Source: Aquiflexum gelatinilyticum
Lineage (GTDB): Bacteria; Bacteroidota; Bacteroidia; Cytophagales; Cyclobacteriaceae
Direction of reading: 5' to 3'
Assembly: GCF_024741135.1 (NCBI RefSeq)
Contig: NZ_JANSUY010000001.1
Span: 62,001-126,000 of the forward strand
Length of the DNA stretch: 64,000 nucleotides
Below the pieces are notes generated by a model. It saw only the letters and a list, made by a program, of their open reading frames with translations, was not told the origin of the DNA and did not search any database. A program made the translations under genes and the position numbers. Positions 46,896 to 55,408 of the stretch are shown here, piece after piece; the stretch's first letter is position 1; each line of letters opens with the position of its first letter.

Positions 46896-49800
46896 ATGAA
46901 ATCTTTCTATTATATAGGTATATTTTTATTGCTTATTGTCTATTCCTGCTCCCAAAAAGAGAATACGTTATTTCAGCTCCGCACCCAAAATGAGACCGGC
47001 ATAGCATTCAATAACCTCATAGTGGAAACAGACTCTTTCAATATCCTCACAGACGAGTATATTTTTAATGGGGGAGGAGTAGCCACAGGTGACTTCAACA
47101 ATGACGGCTTGCCAGATTTGTTTTTTACAGGGAATCAGGTTGCCAATAAGCTTTATTTGAATGAAGGTAAATTCAAATTCAAAGATGTCAGTTTGATATC
47201 CGGAATCGAAGCCAAGGACAGATGGAGTACAGGAGTGACTGTGGTAGATATCAATGCTGACGGGTTTTTGGACGTTTATGTTTGCGGAGCGATGTTCAAG
47301 TCACCTGATAAAAGGGCGAATATGCTTTTTGTAAATCAGGGATTGAACGAGGAAGGCATACCCACTTTTATCGAATCTGCAGCACAATATGGGATTGCGG
47401 GAGCTGATAACAGCATGATGGCAACCTTTTTTGACTACAACAATGATGGTTTGCTAGATCTGTATGTACTCAATAACGAGCAGAGTAAGTCAATTCCATC
47501 CAATTACAGAGAAAAAATAACTGACGGTTCGGCCATTAACAATGACCGGCTATACCGGAACAATGGCAATGAAACCTTCACCGATGTTACTTTGGAAGCG
47601 GGCATTACTACTGAGGGATTTGGTCTTGGCTTGGCTGTAGCTGATCTCAATGGGGATGGTTGGTCAGACCTCTACATCAGCAATGATTACACCACTAATG
47701 ACATCCTATATATCAATAACCAAGATGGCACTTTTTCTAACAGATCCAAAGAAAAGCTACGCCACCAAAGCATGTTCTCAATGGGTTCCGACATCTCGGA
47801 TTATAACAATGATGGATTCCCGGATATAGTCACCTTAGACATGCTAGGGGAAAACAACTACAGGAAAAAGACCACCATTTCTAAAAATTCCTATCAGACC
47901 TACATCAGCAACGAGCAATGGGGCTATGAGTACCAACATGTTCGTAATATGCTCCATATAGGCAATGGGCCTGACATTCCTTTTAGTGAGATTGGGTTTA
48001 TGGCAGGAATGTACCAGACGGATTGGTCCTGGTCTCCTTTGTTTGTGGACATGGACAATGATGGAAATAAAGACCTGTTGATTACGAATGGCTTTCCAAG
48101 GGATATCACCGACAAAGACTTTGCAAACTACCGAGCAGATGTCGGAGGTGTGGCCTCGGTCAGGCAATTATTGGATTCTATTCCGGTAATCAAAATCCCG
48201 AATTACGCTTATAAAAACAAAGGAGATTGGAGCTTTGAAAATGTCGGTGACAATTGGGGTTTGAGCAAGCCTTCTTTTTCAAACGGAGCTGTTTTTGCAG
48301 ACCTTGACATCGACGGTGACTTGGATTATGTGGTCAATAATATCAACGATCCTGCATTTGTATTTGAAAACACATTGAACTCCAAGGAAACCAAGCCCAA
48401 TTACCTCAGAATAAAATTGGCTGGACCTACTTCTAATCCTTTTGGAATCGGGGCGAAAATTGTAGTCAGATTTGGTGAAAATGAATTCCAATACCAAGAA
48501 CAGCAACTTTCAAGAGGGTATTTATCAGCTGTGGAAGAGATTATTCATTTTGGCTTGGATACAATAAATGAAGTCAATTCCTTGGAGATCCTTTGGCCGG
48601 ATGGCCGATTCGAAAAAACAGATGGACTCCTCTCCAATCAGGTGATTGAACTGAAACATGCAAATGCTTCGGCCAAACCGGCCGTGTTGGATTTTCCTTT
48701 TGGACCAAAGTCTGTTTCCCCGATCTTAGAAGAGGTATCAGCTAACTTAGGGATTGAGTATACTCACCAAGAAATGGATAAAATCGATTACAATGTCCAA
48801 AGAACCCTTCCCCATAAACTCACCCAATATGGCCCAAGCTTGGCAGTAGGTGACCTCAACGGAGATGGCTTGGAAGACTTCATTATCGGCAGCGCCTCGG
48901 GTTATTCTCCGGTTATCAATCTTCAAAATCAAAACGGTATTTTCTCATCCAAAGAAATGTTTGTTTCGGAAATGGAGAAATCCTTTGAAGAAATGGGAAT
49001 GTTGCTTTTTGACCTTGACAATGATGGAGACCTAGACCTTTATCTCGTTTCAGGCAGTTCAGAATTTATGCCTGAAGCTGCCGAATATCAAGATAGAATA
49101 TACATCAATGATGGAAAAGGAAATTTTTCGGAGCAAAAAGAAATCCTCCCTTTAATCAAAACCAGTGGTACAACAGTAAGGGCAGCTGATTTTGATGGAG
49201 ATAGCTTTATGGATTTATTTGTTGGGGGCAGGACTCCCATCGCCCAGTACCCACTGCCTGACCAATCTCTCATCCTAAAAAACACCCAAGGCAAGTTGGA
49301 GGATGTCACTGATATAGTCGCCCCGGGACTGCGAAGGATAGGAATGGTTACCGATGCACTTTGGACAGACGTGGATGGTGATGGAGACTTGGACTTGATG
49401 GTAGCCGGTGAACTTATGGCCATTACCCTTTTCATTAACAAAAATGGAAAACTTGAAAAAGTATCAGATTCCGGTTTGGAAAACCACCTTGGCTGGTGGA
49501 ATAGCCTAGTATCTGCTGACTTTGACGGAGACGGAGATATGGATTATGTGGCAGGAAATATGGGGGCCAACAATTACTACCACCCTACTGCTGAGCGTCC
49601 GGTAAAAATATATGCCAAGGACTTTGACAGCAATAGAAGTATAGATCCCATCACTATCACTTATTTCAAAGACCAGGAAAATAAATACATTCCGGTTCCT
49701 GCACATTATTGGGATGACTTGTATGGTCAGAGCACCCTTTTCAGAAGGAAATTTGAAAGGTATAAACAATACGCCAGGATTACAGAAGCTGATTTGTTTA

Positions 49801-50417
49801 CTGCAGAAGAATTGGAAGGTGTGACCATCCTGCAGGGCAATTATGACAGAAGCAGCTATCTAGAAAATCTTGGCAACGGGAAGTTTAAAATCCATGAGTT
49901 ACCACTGTTGGCGCAAATTGCACCTGTCAACGGTGTAGCGATTGACGATGTGAATACGGATGGGAACCTCGATGTCCTTTTGGTAGGCAATGACTATGGA
50001 AACGAAGTTTTCTCAGGCAGGTATGATGCCATGACGGGATTGGTCTTGTTGGGAGATGGGAAAGGAAGTTTTTCGCCTGTAAGAAGTCTTGAAAGCGGGT
50101 TTGTGGTACCGGGAGATGCCAAAGCCATGACGATATTGACAATGTCGGATGGCAAATACATCTACCTTTCTTCCCAAAACAGAAATACCTTGAAAATTCA
50201 TGCTGCTGAGAATGCCAATACAGGCAAGGTCTTCAAAGTCCCCGCCAGATTCCATACCGTAATTTTGGAATTGGAAAATGGCAAAACCCATAAAATTGAG
50301 ATTTTCAATAGATCAGGATTCCTATCCAATTCAGGAGGAACCATTTCCTTGCCTTCAAATTTGAAGAGCATAAAAGGGATTGATTATAAAGGGGGAGTAG
50401 TGGGACTGGAATTTTGA
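46896..50417 (+). CDS. FG-GAP/VCBS repeat lipoprotein with ASPIC/UnbV domain (CRTAC1-like)
   Basis: The 1,173-residue protein has a lipoprotein signal (VYSC, Cys18) and at least 13 Dx(N/D)xDGxxD calcium loops, the first at residues 66-74, in two propeller-like blocks. An ASPIC/UnbV domain lies between them (~500-590, NYLRIKLAGPTSNPFGIGAKI ... LEILWPDGRFEK). Such lipoproteins are common beside SusC/SusD pairs and are thought to bind substrate or cell-surface glycans with Ca2+. It lies 152 bp behind susD but after a terminator, so it probably has its own promoter. It is the longest protein in the window. Confidence 0.87.
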   Translation: MKSFYYIGIFLLLIVYSCSQKENTLFQLRTQNETGIAFNNLIVETDSFNILTDEYIFNGGGVATGDFNNDGLPDLFFTGNQVANKLYLNEGKFKFKDVSLISGIEAKDRWSTGVTVVDINADGFLDVYVCGAMFKSPDKRANMLFVNQGLNEEGIPTFIESAAQYGIAGADNSMMATFFDYNNDGLLDLYVLNNEQSKSIPSNYREKITDGSAINNDRLYRNNGNETFTDVTLEAGITTEGFGLGLAVADLNGDGWSDLYISNDYTTNDILYINNQDGTFSNRSKEKLRHQSMFSMGSDISDYNNDGFPDIVTLDMLGENNYRKKTTISKNSYQTYISNEQWGYEYQHVRNMLHIGNGPDIPFSEIGFMAGMYQTDWSWSPLFVDMDNDGNKDLLITNGFPRDITDKDFANYRADVGGVASVRQLLDSIPVIKIPNYAYKNKGDWSFENVGDNWGLSKPSFSNGAVFADLDIDGDLDYVVNNINDPAFVFENTLNSKETKPNYLRIKLAGPTSNPFGIGAKIVVRFGENEFQYQEQQLSRGYLSAVEEIIHFGLDTINEVNSLEILWPDGRFEKTDGLLSNQVIELKHANASAKPAVLDFPFGPKSVSPILEEVSANLGIEYTHQEMDKIDYNVQRTLPHKLTQYGPSLAVGDLNGDGLEDFIIGSASGYSPVINLQNQNGIFSSKEMFVSEMEKSFEEMGMLLFDLDNDGDLDLYLVSGSSEFMPEAAEYQDRIYINDGKGNFSEQKEILPLIKTSGTTVRAADFDGDSFMDLFVGGRTPIAQYPLPDQSLILKNTQGKLEDVTDIVAPGLRRIGMVTDALWTDVDGDGDLDLMVAGELMAITLFINKNGKLEKVSDSGLENHLGWWNSLVSADFDGDGDMDYVAGNMGANNYYHPTAERPVKIYAKDFDSNRSIDPITITYFKDQENKYIPVPAHYWDDLYGQSTLFRRKFERYKQYARITEADLFTAEELEGVTILQGNYDRSSYLENLGNGKFKIHELPLLAQIAPVNGVAIDDVNTDGNLDVLLVGNDYGNEVFSGRYDAMTGLVLLGDGKGSFSPVRSLESGFVVPGDAKAMTILTMSDGKYIYLSSQNRNTLKIHAAENANTGKVFKVPARFHTVILELENGKTHKIEIFNRSGFLSNSGGTISLPSNLKSIKGIDYKGGVVGLEF

Positions 50418-50600
50418 TATGATTTAATCAAGGCATTGGTTGTTTTGACGGAAAATCAATCTCTCAATTACTCATCAAATTTTATCAAAACCTAATTGGT
50501 TTTTATTCTTAATCTATGCTATAAACATATCTTCTTTTTTGGGTAATCGCTTATTAAAAACTTAGACTCTTAACAACATTAGATCTTGACAACAATTAGA

Positions 50601-50798
50601 ACCAATGCAACCCTATGTTCTCCATGATCCTATGCGGTAAAAAATTCATATTTTTCCATCTGTGAAAATCCAGTTCATCTGTATTTAAATTCCCCATCCC
50701 TGATTTGGCGGAAAGCCAATCTCCTCCTTGCACTTTAAATTTGCCAAAACCCAACTCGACCATATGTGACATCATTTTCTATAAACATGTCACCCCTT
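50601..50798. repeat. 198-bp dispersed repeat, copy A
   Basis: It aligns over its whole length, without net length change, with copy B at 62967-63164 in the same orientation. Near-identical blocks run from CCTATGCGGTAAAAAATTC to TTTTTCCATCTGTGAAA. Two internal hairpins are shared: TTGGC-GGAAA-GCCAA (around 50705) and GTGACAT...ATGTCAC (50766-50772 with 50787-50793). The two copies bracket the phosphatase/SusCD block. No open frame is conserved. Confidence 0.8.
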
Positions 50799-51046
50799 AG
50801 GTTTTTTTTCATACCGAAAAGGCGAAGCAGACAACCAAAAAAGGCGAAAGACTCTCAAGACTTGATTTCCGGATAATCTTGATAACTTAAAAACCCAACA
50901 CAGATTACGACCACCACAATCATTACAACTTGTAAACCAGACTATCCGCAGCAGACGACAAACTTCCCCTTATGTGCTCTCTCAGTACTCTGAGGTAAAT
51001 TAAAAAATCTTCTTTTATAAAATTCTGAATTATTGGGTAAAAAAAA

Positions 51047-51072
51047 ACTCTCAGGTTTGAAAACCTGAGAGT
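51047..51072 (-). terminator. Rho-independent terminator for the 178-aa gene
   Basis: A perfect 12-bp inverted repeat ACTCTCAGGTTT-ga-AAACCTGAGAGT is followed on the minus strand by a U-run. It lies 29 bp past the stop at 51101. Confidence 0.88.
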
Positions 51073-51100
51073 CGAATTAGGGTCTTACAAATTAAGTCTG

Positions 51101-51637
51101 TTATTTTTTCGGCGAATTCCCGCTTGCTTCAAGTGCTGATTCCCTAAGTTCAATTATCAATTTTTCCATTTTGGAGTGCCATTCCACAAACTTTTCCAAA
51201 ACAGAAGTTACTTGCATTTCACTTTTCTCTTCCTCCGAGGTAGATGATTCATCCTTGTCCTTAGATTTCCTGGATTTTTTCGATGCCTTTAATTTATTAG
51301 GATCAAAGGACTTCAGTTCAGAAAGCCAATTGTCCTTTTCCATCAACTTACTGAGTTTTTTGCCTTCTTTGATGTGTTTTTTGGAATCAGATTTAGAGAC
51401 TTTAAGACTATCGATGGTTAGATGCTTTTTCTTAAGTCCTAGTCCATATATTTCGTTGATCTCTACCAAAAATGCATCCACAACACCCTTTAAATGGAAC
51501 AGAAATGAATATTGATGCGCTTTCTCAATCTCAGAGCCGGAAATAGCAGGGTTATTAAGTTCTTCTAGATAAAGTTTCGCATAGTTTAACCTTGATTCTG
51601 TTATTGCCTTCAAGTGAGTATAATTCTTCATTTTCAT
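51101..51637 (-). CDS. Hypothetical helical protein, 178 aa, DUF6586-like
   Basis: The soluble protein is mostly alpha-helical, with MKMKNYTHLKAITESRLNYAKLYLEELNN and FHLKGVVDAFLVEINEIYGL in the first half. A highly charged, Lys/Ser/Glu-rich linker follows (KSRKSKDKDESSTSEEEKSE, ~119-138), then a C-terminal helix (VEWHSKMEKLIIELRESALEA). The pattern of the first half resembles DUF6586 proteins of gammaproteobacteria, but I cannot verify this. It overlaps the stop of a 65-residue frame upstream by an ATGA and has its own terminator. Confidence 0.65.
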   Translation of the reverse strand: MKMKNYTHLKAITESRLNYAKLYLEELNNPAISGSEIEKAHQYSFLFHLKGVVDAFLVEINEIYGLGLKKKHLTIDSLKVSKSDSKKHIKEGKKLSKLMEKDNWLSELKSFDPNKLKASKKSRKSKDKDESSTSEEEKSEMQVTSVLEKFVEWHSKMEKLIIELRESALEASGNSPKK

Positions 51638-51831
51638 AATTTACCTGTGTTTATGGCGAAATTACCTAAAATCAAAAAGCCGAAGGCCAATGTTAAGTGA
51701 TATTTTAATAAAGGAACAAGAAAGGGTTGATTTGGATTATTATTTTGTGAAAACTGCCAAGGTAAAAGCACCAAAATGACAGCAATTTGATAACCATAGA
51801 ATCCAAAGATGGATTGAAATGAATCATACAT
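51634..51831 (-). CDS. Possible 65-aa membrane protein upstream of the DUF6586-like gene
   Basis: The frame encodes 65 residues with two hydrophobic segments (FYGYQIAVILVLLPW, LLKYHLTLAFGFLILGNFAI) separated by a polar turn NNNPNQ. Its TGA overlaps the next start (ATGA), an arrangement typical of coupled genes. Composition is natural and it lies alone on its strand. No homologue is recognised, so it could be a chance frame. Confidence 0.42.
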   Translation of the reverse strand: MYDSFQSIFGFYGYQIAVILVLLPWQFSQNNNPNQPFLVPLLKYHLTLAFGFLILGNFAINTGKL

Positions 51832-51878
51832 TTGTGAAAACTCTTCAAAGGTATTTTTTTAATCTGTTCAGGAATAAG

Positions 51879-51907
51879 GCACTGCTTTTGGCAGTGTCAT
51901 TTTTTTT
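51879..51907 (+). terminator. Orphan plus-strand terminator-like hairpin
   Basis: GCACTGC-ttttg-GCAGTGT (51879-51897, one G-T pair) is followed by CATTTTTTTT. No plus-strand gene ends near it: the closest is the FG-GAP lipoprotein at 50417, 1.5 kb away. Confidence 0.45.
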
Positions 51908-52091
51908 ACCTTTTATGACTTAAAAATGGTTTGGTTGTAGCCAGTAGTTACATTTTATTACTTTTTTCAGTATCCAAGAAACCAGGCTTCCTGCTATAAA
52001 CAATTACCAGCCAAATGCACTCCGACCCTTTGCGGAAATTTACTTTCCGAAAATGCATCAAGTGACGATTTGATGGACAATCCATCATAAA

Positions 52092-52116
52092 AATCATAAT
52101 GATTACAATTATGATT
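52092..52116 (-). terminator. AT-rich hairpin after the phosphodiesterase-phosphatase gene
   Basis: AATCATAA-(9 nt)-TTATGATT is a perfect 8-bp AT stem, followed on the minus strand by TTTTA. It lies 8 bp beyond the stop at 52124 and may terminate that transcript weakly. Confidence 0.45.
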
Positions 52117-52123
52117 TAGTCTT

Positions 52124-53965
52124 TTATTTTGGCTGATGGTATAGGTTGATCAAAGCCATGATTTTGTGGAATACTTCTGTATTTTCATATACTCCCCTGA
52201 ATTCCCCTGAATGTGCTCCATAGGCAAATATCGGCACCATAATTCCGGTATGGTCATCGCTGTGAAAAGCCAATTCCACTTCATTTACAGATACTTTTCC
52301 CTGTGGCAAACTCAGTCCGGCAGTTTCGTGGTCTGCGGTGATGATCAAAAGGGTATTTGGGTTTTGGTCCACATATTGGATCATCCAGCCTATCGCTTGG
52401 TCAAAATCCAGCAATTCAGTGACAACCGTATTGCTGCTATTGGCATGTCCGCCCGAATCAATCATGGCTGCTTCCACCATCAGAAAAAAGGGCGATTTTT
52501 TGGACTTCAGAAAACTGATAGCCTCCTGACAACTGTTTAACAGGTAATCTTCTCGACCTTTCGCCATGGTAGGCATCCCACTATTAGAGGCAAAATAGCC
52601 CACTTTGTCTGAAGGGGAATCTCCAATTTCTCCAAGACTTTTCATCATGGTAAAACCGTTTTCTTCCAATTCCTTCAGCCTATCAGTCCCAAATTGGATG
52701 AAATCTCTTTTTCCTCCTCCAATAAAAAGATCGAGTTTGCTGAGTGGCAGGAATCGGGCTATTTCGTCTATGTCGTCCCTTTCGGAATGATGGGCGTAAA
52801 AGGATGCCGGAGTCGCCCCGGTGAGGTTGTCCGTTGTGATGATTCCTGAATTGAAATCATAAGAGTCTAGCAGTTCAGTTATATTTTGCAGCGCCTTTCC
52901 GTCTGGACCTGTACCTAAAGCCCGGTTATTGGTTTTTTGTCCGGTAGCATAGGCTGTTGCTCCTGCGGCTGAGTCGGTGGTAAAATCATCCGCTGCCTGG
53001 GTTTTGACCAAACCGATATTCTTAAGCTGCGTGAGGTTCAGTTGGTTGCCATTGGCAAACATTCCCGCCGAAATCTGCGCCAATCCGTTTCCATCTCCGA
53101 TCATCAAAATGACCCGATCAATTTTATTTTCCACTCCGTCATAGTCAAATTCAGGCTCATAGATTTCGTGGAGTTGCGTACCAATAAAGATGTTGTTTTC
53201 CAGATTTTTGAGGTACTGATTGGCCTCATAAGGCTGGTCGGTATTGATATAATCTATCCCAAGATCCGCAAAAGCTTTCCAGGCAGATTTGCTGTCGGGA
53301 GAGGCCCAAAACCTGACGGGCTTATCAAAAGCGTGTACTTTGAAAATAAAGGATTCCAATGAATCTCTTTCAGATTGGACGATCCTGCCTTTGCCATTCC
53401 AGACTGAAAATTGCCTGAAACTCAGGCTGACCATTCCTATTTTTTCCCAGGGAAGGTCAGGGCTGAGTACTTTGCTTTGGTAGTCAAAAAACACATAGGG
53501 AGGATAGTTTTTGTAATCTTCGGGTTTGGGTCGGTTTCCTGATATAATGAACTTGAGACCTGTTGGATTATGGGGAGAAAAGAGCAACTCCTCAAATTCA
53601 GAGGCGTTTTTTACGATTTGATCTAATGTAGTGTAAGCCTCAGTTTTGCAATCAATCAGCAAATGAAAGTCAAAGTCCGCGATCATCCCAAGTGACTTGG
53701 CCTTTTGGATGGGCTCGAGATAAAGGGACTTCAAAGTACGCTCAGGTCGGATACTTTCTGCTTCGTGTGCTGCCATCAAACCTCCATTTCGCAAAATCAC
53801 ATCCACTTCGATCGAGGCACAATCAGCCCCAAAAGCATCCCAAAACGGCACCGTTCTCAGGTAATCATTGTGGGAGTGGAGCTTGTAGGTGGGACGTTCC
53901 TGCCCAACTGCATGCAATGCCAAGAAAGTCGAGAAGAGGAGGAGGAGGAAAAGTATATTTTTCAT
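52124..53965 (-). CDS. Secreted fusion: GDPD/AIM6-like phosphodiesterase plus alkaline phosphatase
   Basis: The ATG at 53965 (613 aa) opens a good signal peptide, while the longer frame adds an unlikely 33-residue leader. The N-terminal half (~25-270) is a PI-PLC/GDPD-type TIM barrel of the AIM6-like group: LHSHNDYLRTVPFWDA, metal ligands IEVDV and second His in AAHEAES. The C-terminal half (~280-600) is an alkaline phosphatase: MIGDGNG metal loop, nucleophile Ser332 in DSAAGAT, EAAMIDSGGHANS and TADHETAG. Together it could hydrolyse a phosphodiester and release inorganic phosphate. It diverges from the PI-PLC gene at 54341. Confidence 0.88.
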   Translation of the reverse strand: MKNILFLLLLFSTFLALHAVGQERPTYKLHSHNDYLRTVPFWDAFGADCASIEVDVILRNGGLMAAHEAESIRPERTLKSLYLEPIQKAKSLGMIADFDFHLLIDCKTEAYTTLDQIVKNASEFEELLFSPHNPTGLKFIISGNRPKPEDYKNYPPYVFFDYQSKVLSPDLPWEKIGMVSLSFRQFSVWNGKGRIVQSERDSLESFIFKVHAFDKPVRFWASPDSKSAWKAFADLGIDYINTDQPYEANQYLKNLENNIFIGTQLHEIYEPEFDYDGVENKIDRVILMIGDGNGLAQISAGMFANGNQLNLTQLKNIGLVKTQAADDFTTDSAAGATAYATGQKTNNRALGTGPDGKALQNITELLDSYDFNSGIITTDNLTGATPASFYAHHSERDDIDEIARFLPLSKLDLFIGGGKRDFIQFGTDRLKELEENGFTMMKSLGEIGDSPSDKVGYFASNSGMPTMAKGREDYLLNSCQEAISFLKSKKSPFFLMVEAAMIDSGGHANSSNTVVTELLDFDQAIGWMIQYVDQNPNTLLIITADHETAGLSLPQGKVSVNEVELAFHSDDHTGIMVPIFAYGAHSGEFRGVYENTEVFHKIMALINLYHQPK

Positions 53966-54340
53966 CTTCAAAAGTAAGCATGGCAATTGAGCGGATCGTC
54001 CTGTTTTTCGCATGATTTGGTGATTTAACAAAAACATAAACCAGAGAGTCTTTTTGGGTAACAATACCCAAGATCAAGTTTTATTACCAATGAACGAATT
54101 GGATTTTTATTCTTTTGACCTGAAAATGCATTCAAGACTAAAAAAAACTTTGCCTTGTCACCTCGACGGCAGGAGAGGTCTGCATCCTGACTTGATGTCA
54201 TTCCGCTTTCTGTAATTGTCAATTTTCAACACTACCAATGATCTATTTTTCATTAAGGAAAGTTAACAATAAGTTGACATGCAAAACCTCGCCCTGACTC
54301 CAAAAAGCGCCATCTTGCCTGTTCAAAACCTATTTCACTG
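53966..54340. promoter_or_regulatory. Divergent promoter region between the two phosphodiesterase genes
   Basis: This 375-bp spacer serves the minus-strand fusion gene and the plus-strand PI-PLC/phosphoesterase pair. I see no clear promoter or regulator palindrome. A stretch at 54154-54212 (TCACCTCGACGGCAGGAGAG ... TGATGTCATTCCG) looks like a dispersed-repeat remnant rather than regulatory DNA. Confidence 0.45.
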
Positions 54341-55408
54341 ATGAAAAAATTAAGTCTGATTGCGCCATTTCTATTCTTTTTGTCATTTGCCTTTTTTTCA
54401 AATGCACAGACTCTGAGGTTGAATCAAACCCAGGTTATCGGAAGCCACAACTCATACAAAAGTGCAATGCCTGCCCCGATTTTGGATTATTTACAAAAAA
54501 TCAATCCCGCTGCTGCGAAAAGTTTGGAATACGAGCACCTGCCACTTTCCGAGCAATTGGATCTTGGACTACGTAACCTTGAATTAGATGTATTTCATGA
54601 CCCAATGGGTGGAAAATATGCCAACCCAAAGTCGCTTGCAATGCTTCCGGAAGGAACAGTTTTTGACCCCAAAAATGAGCTTCATGAACCCGGGTTGAAG
54701 CTTTTTCACGTACAGGATTTGGATGTGCAATCTCATCACCTACTTTTCAAAAATGCACTTTTTGAACTTAAAAACTGGAGCGATCAAAACCCTGATCACC
54801 ATCCCGTATTTGTGCTGATCAACGCAAAAGACGGCCAGATTCCTATGACTGTCAACCCGCTTCCATTTTCAGGAACAGCCTTGGATAGCATCGATCTGGA
54901 AGTAAGGACTTATCTGGGAATGGACAAATTGATCACACCGGATCAGGTTCGTGGTAATTTCGAGTCACTTGAAAAGGGAGTTTTGGCAGGCAACTGGCCG
55001 GAAATGGAGGCTGCAAGAGGTAAGTTCCTCTTTGTACTGGATGAAAGTGAGGAGAAAATCCGACGCTACCTTACCCAAAAACCTGAACTCAAAAATGCGG
55101 TTCTCTTTGTGAACCTGAAAGAAGGAAACCCTGAAGCCGGATTCAGAATCATCAACGATCCTGTGGCTAACGAAACCTACATTCAGGATTTGGTGAGAAA
55201 AGGATATATCATCCGGACCCGGGCAGACTCCGATACCAGAGAGGCAAGGACAGGAGACTACACCAAATTTGAAAAAGCGAAAGCTTCGGGAGCGCAAGTG
55301 ATTTCCACGGATTACTACATTCCTTCGACCCTTTTTCCATCTGACTATAGAGTGAGTTTTGATGGAAAAACCTTTGAACGACCTAATCCTATTCTAAATA
55401 AAAAGTGA
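54341..55408 (+). CDS. Secreted PI-PLC C1-like phosphodiesterase
   Basis: The 355-residue protein has a signal peptide ending SNAQ (~23) and the Ca2+-dependent PI-PLC-like catalytic pattern. Catalytic His36 is in GSHNSYK, metal ligands are in LGLRNLELDVFHDP (~90-104), and the second His is in LFHVQDLDV (~128). The mid part (HPVFVLINAKDGQ) and C-terminal GYIIRTRADSDTREAR also fit the family. It would cleave phosphatidylinositol-type or related phosphodiesters in the periplasm or outside. It overlaps the next gene by 4 nt (GTGA). Confidence 0.87.
   Translation: MKKLSLIAPFLFFLSFAFFSNAQTLRLNQTQVIGSHNSYKSAMPAPILDYLQKINPAAAKSLEYEHLPLSEQLDLGLRNLELDVFHDPMGGKYANPKSLAMLPEGTVFDPKNELHEPGLKLFHVQDLDVQSHHLLFKNALFELKNWSDQNPDHHPVFVLINAKDGQIPMTVNPLPFSGTALDSIDLEVRTYLGMDKLITPDQVRGNFESLEKGVLAGNWPEMEAARGKFLFVLDESEEKIRRYLTQKPELKNAVLFVNLKEGNPEAGFRIINDPVANETYIQDLVRKGYIIRTRADSDTREARTGDYTKFEKAKASGAQVISTDYYIPSTLFPSDYRVSFDGKTFERPNPILNKK

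Larger units (their letters stand above)
50418..51100. other. Noncoding region with dispersed repeats and a terminator
   Basis: This 683-bp spacer has no coding signal. It contains a GACAACAATTAGAACCA-type word (50587-50604), the 198-bp repeat copy (50601-50798) and a terminator hairpin at 51047-51072. Runs resembling CAAGACTTGATTTC also occur at about 50869, as they do near 62890. Confidence 0.6.
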
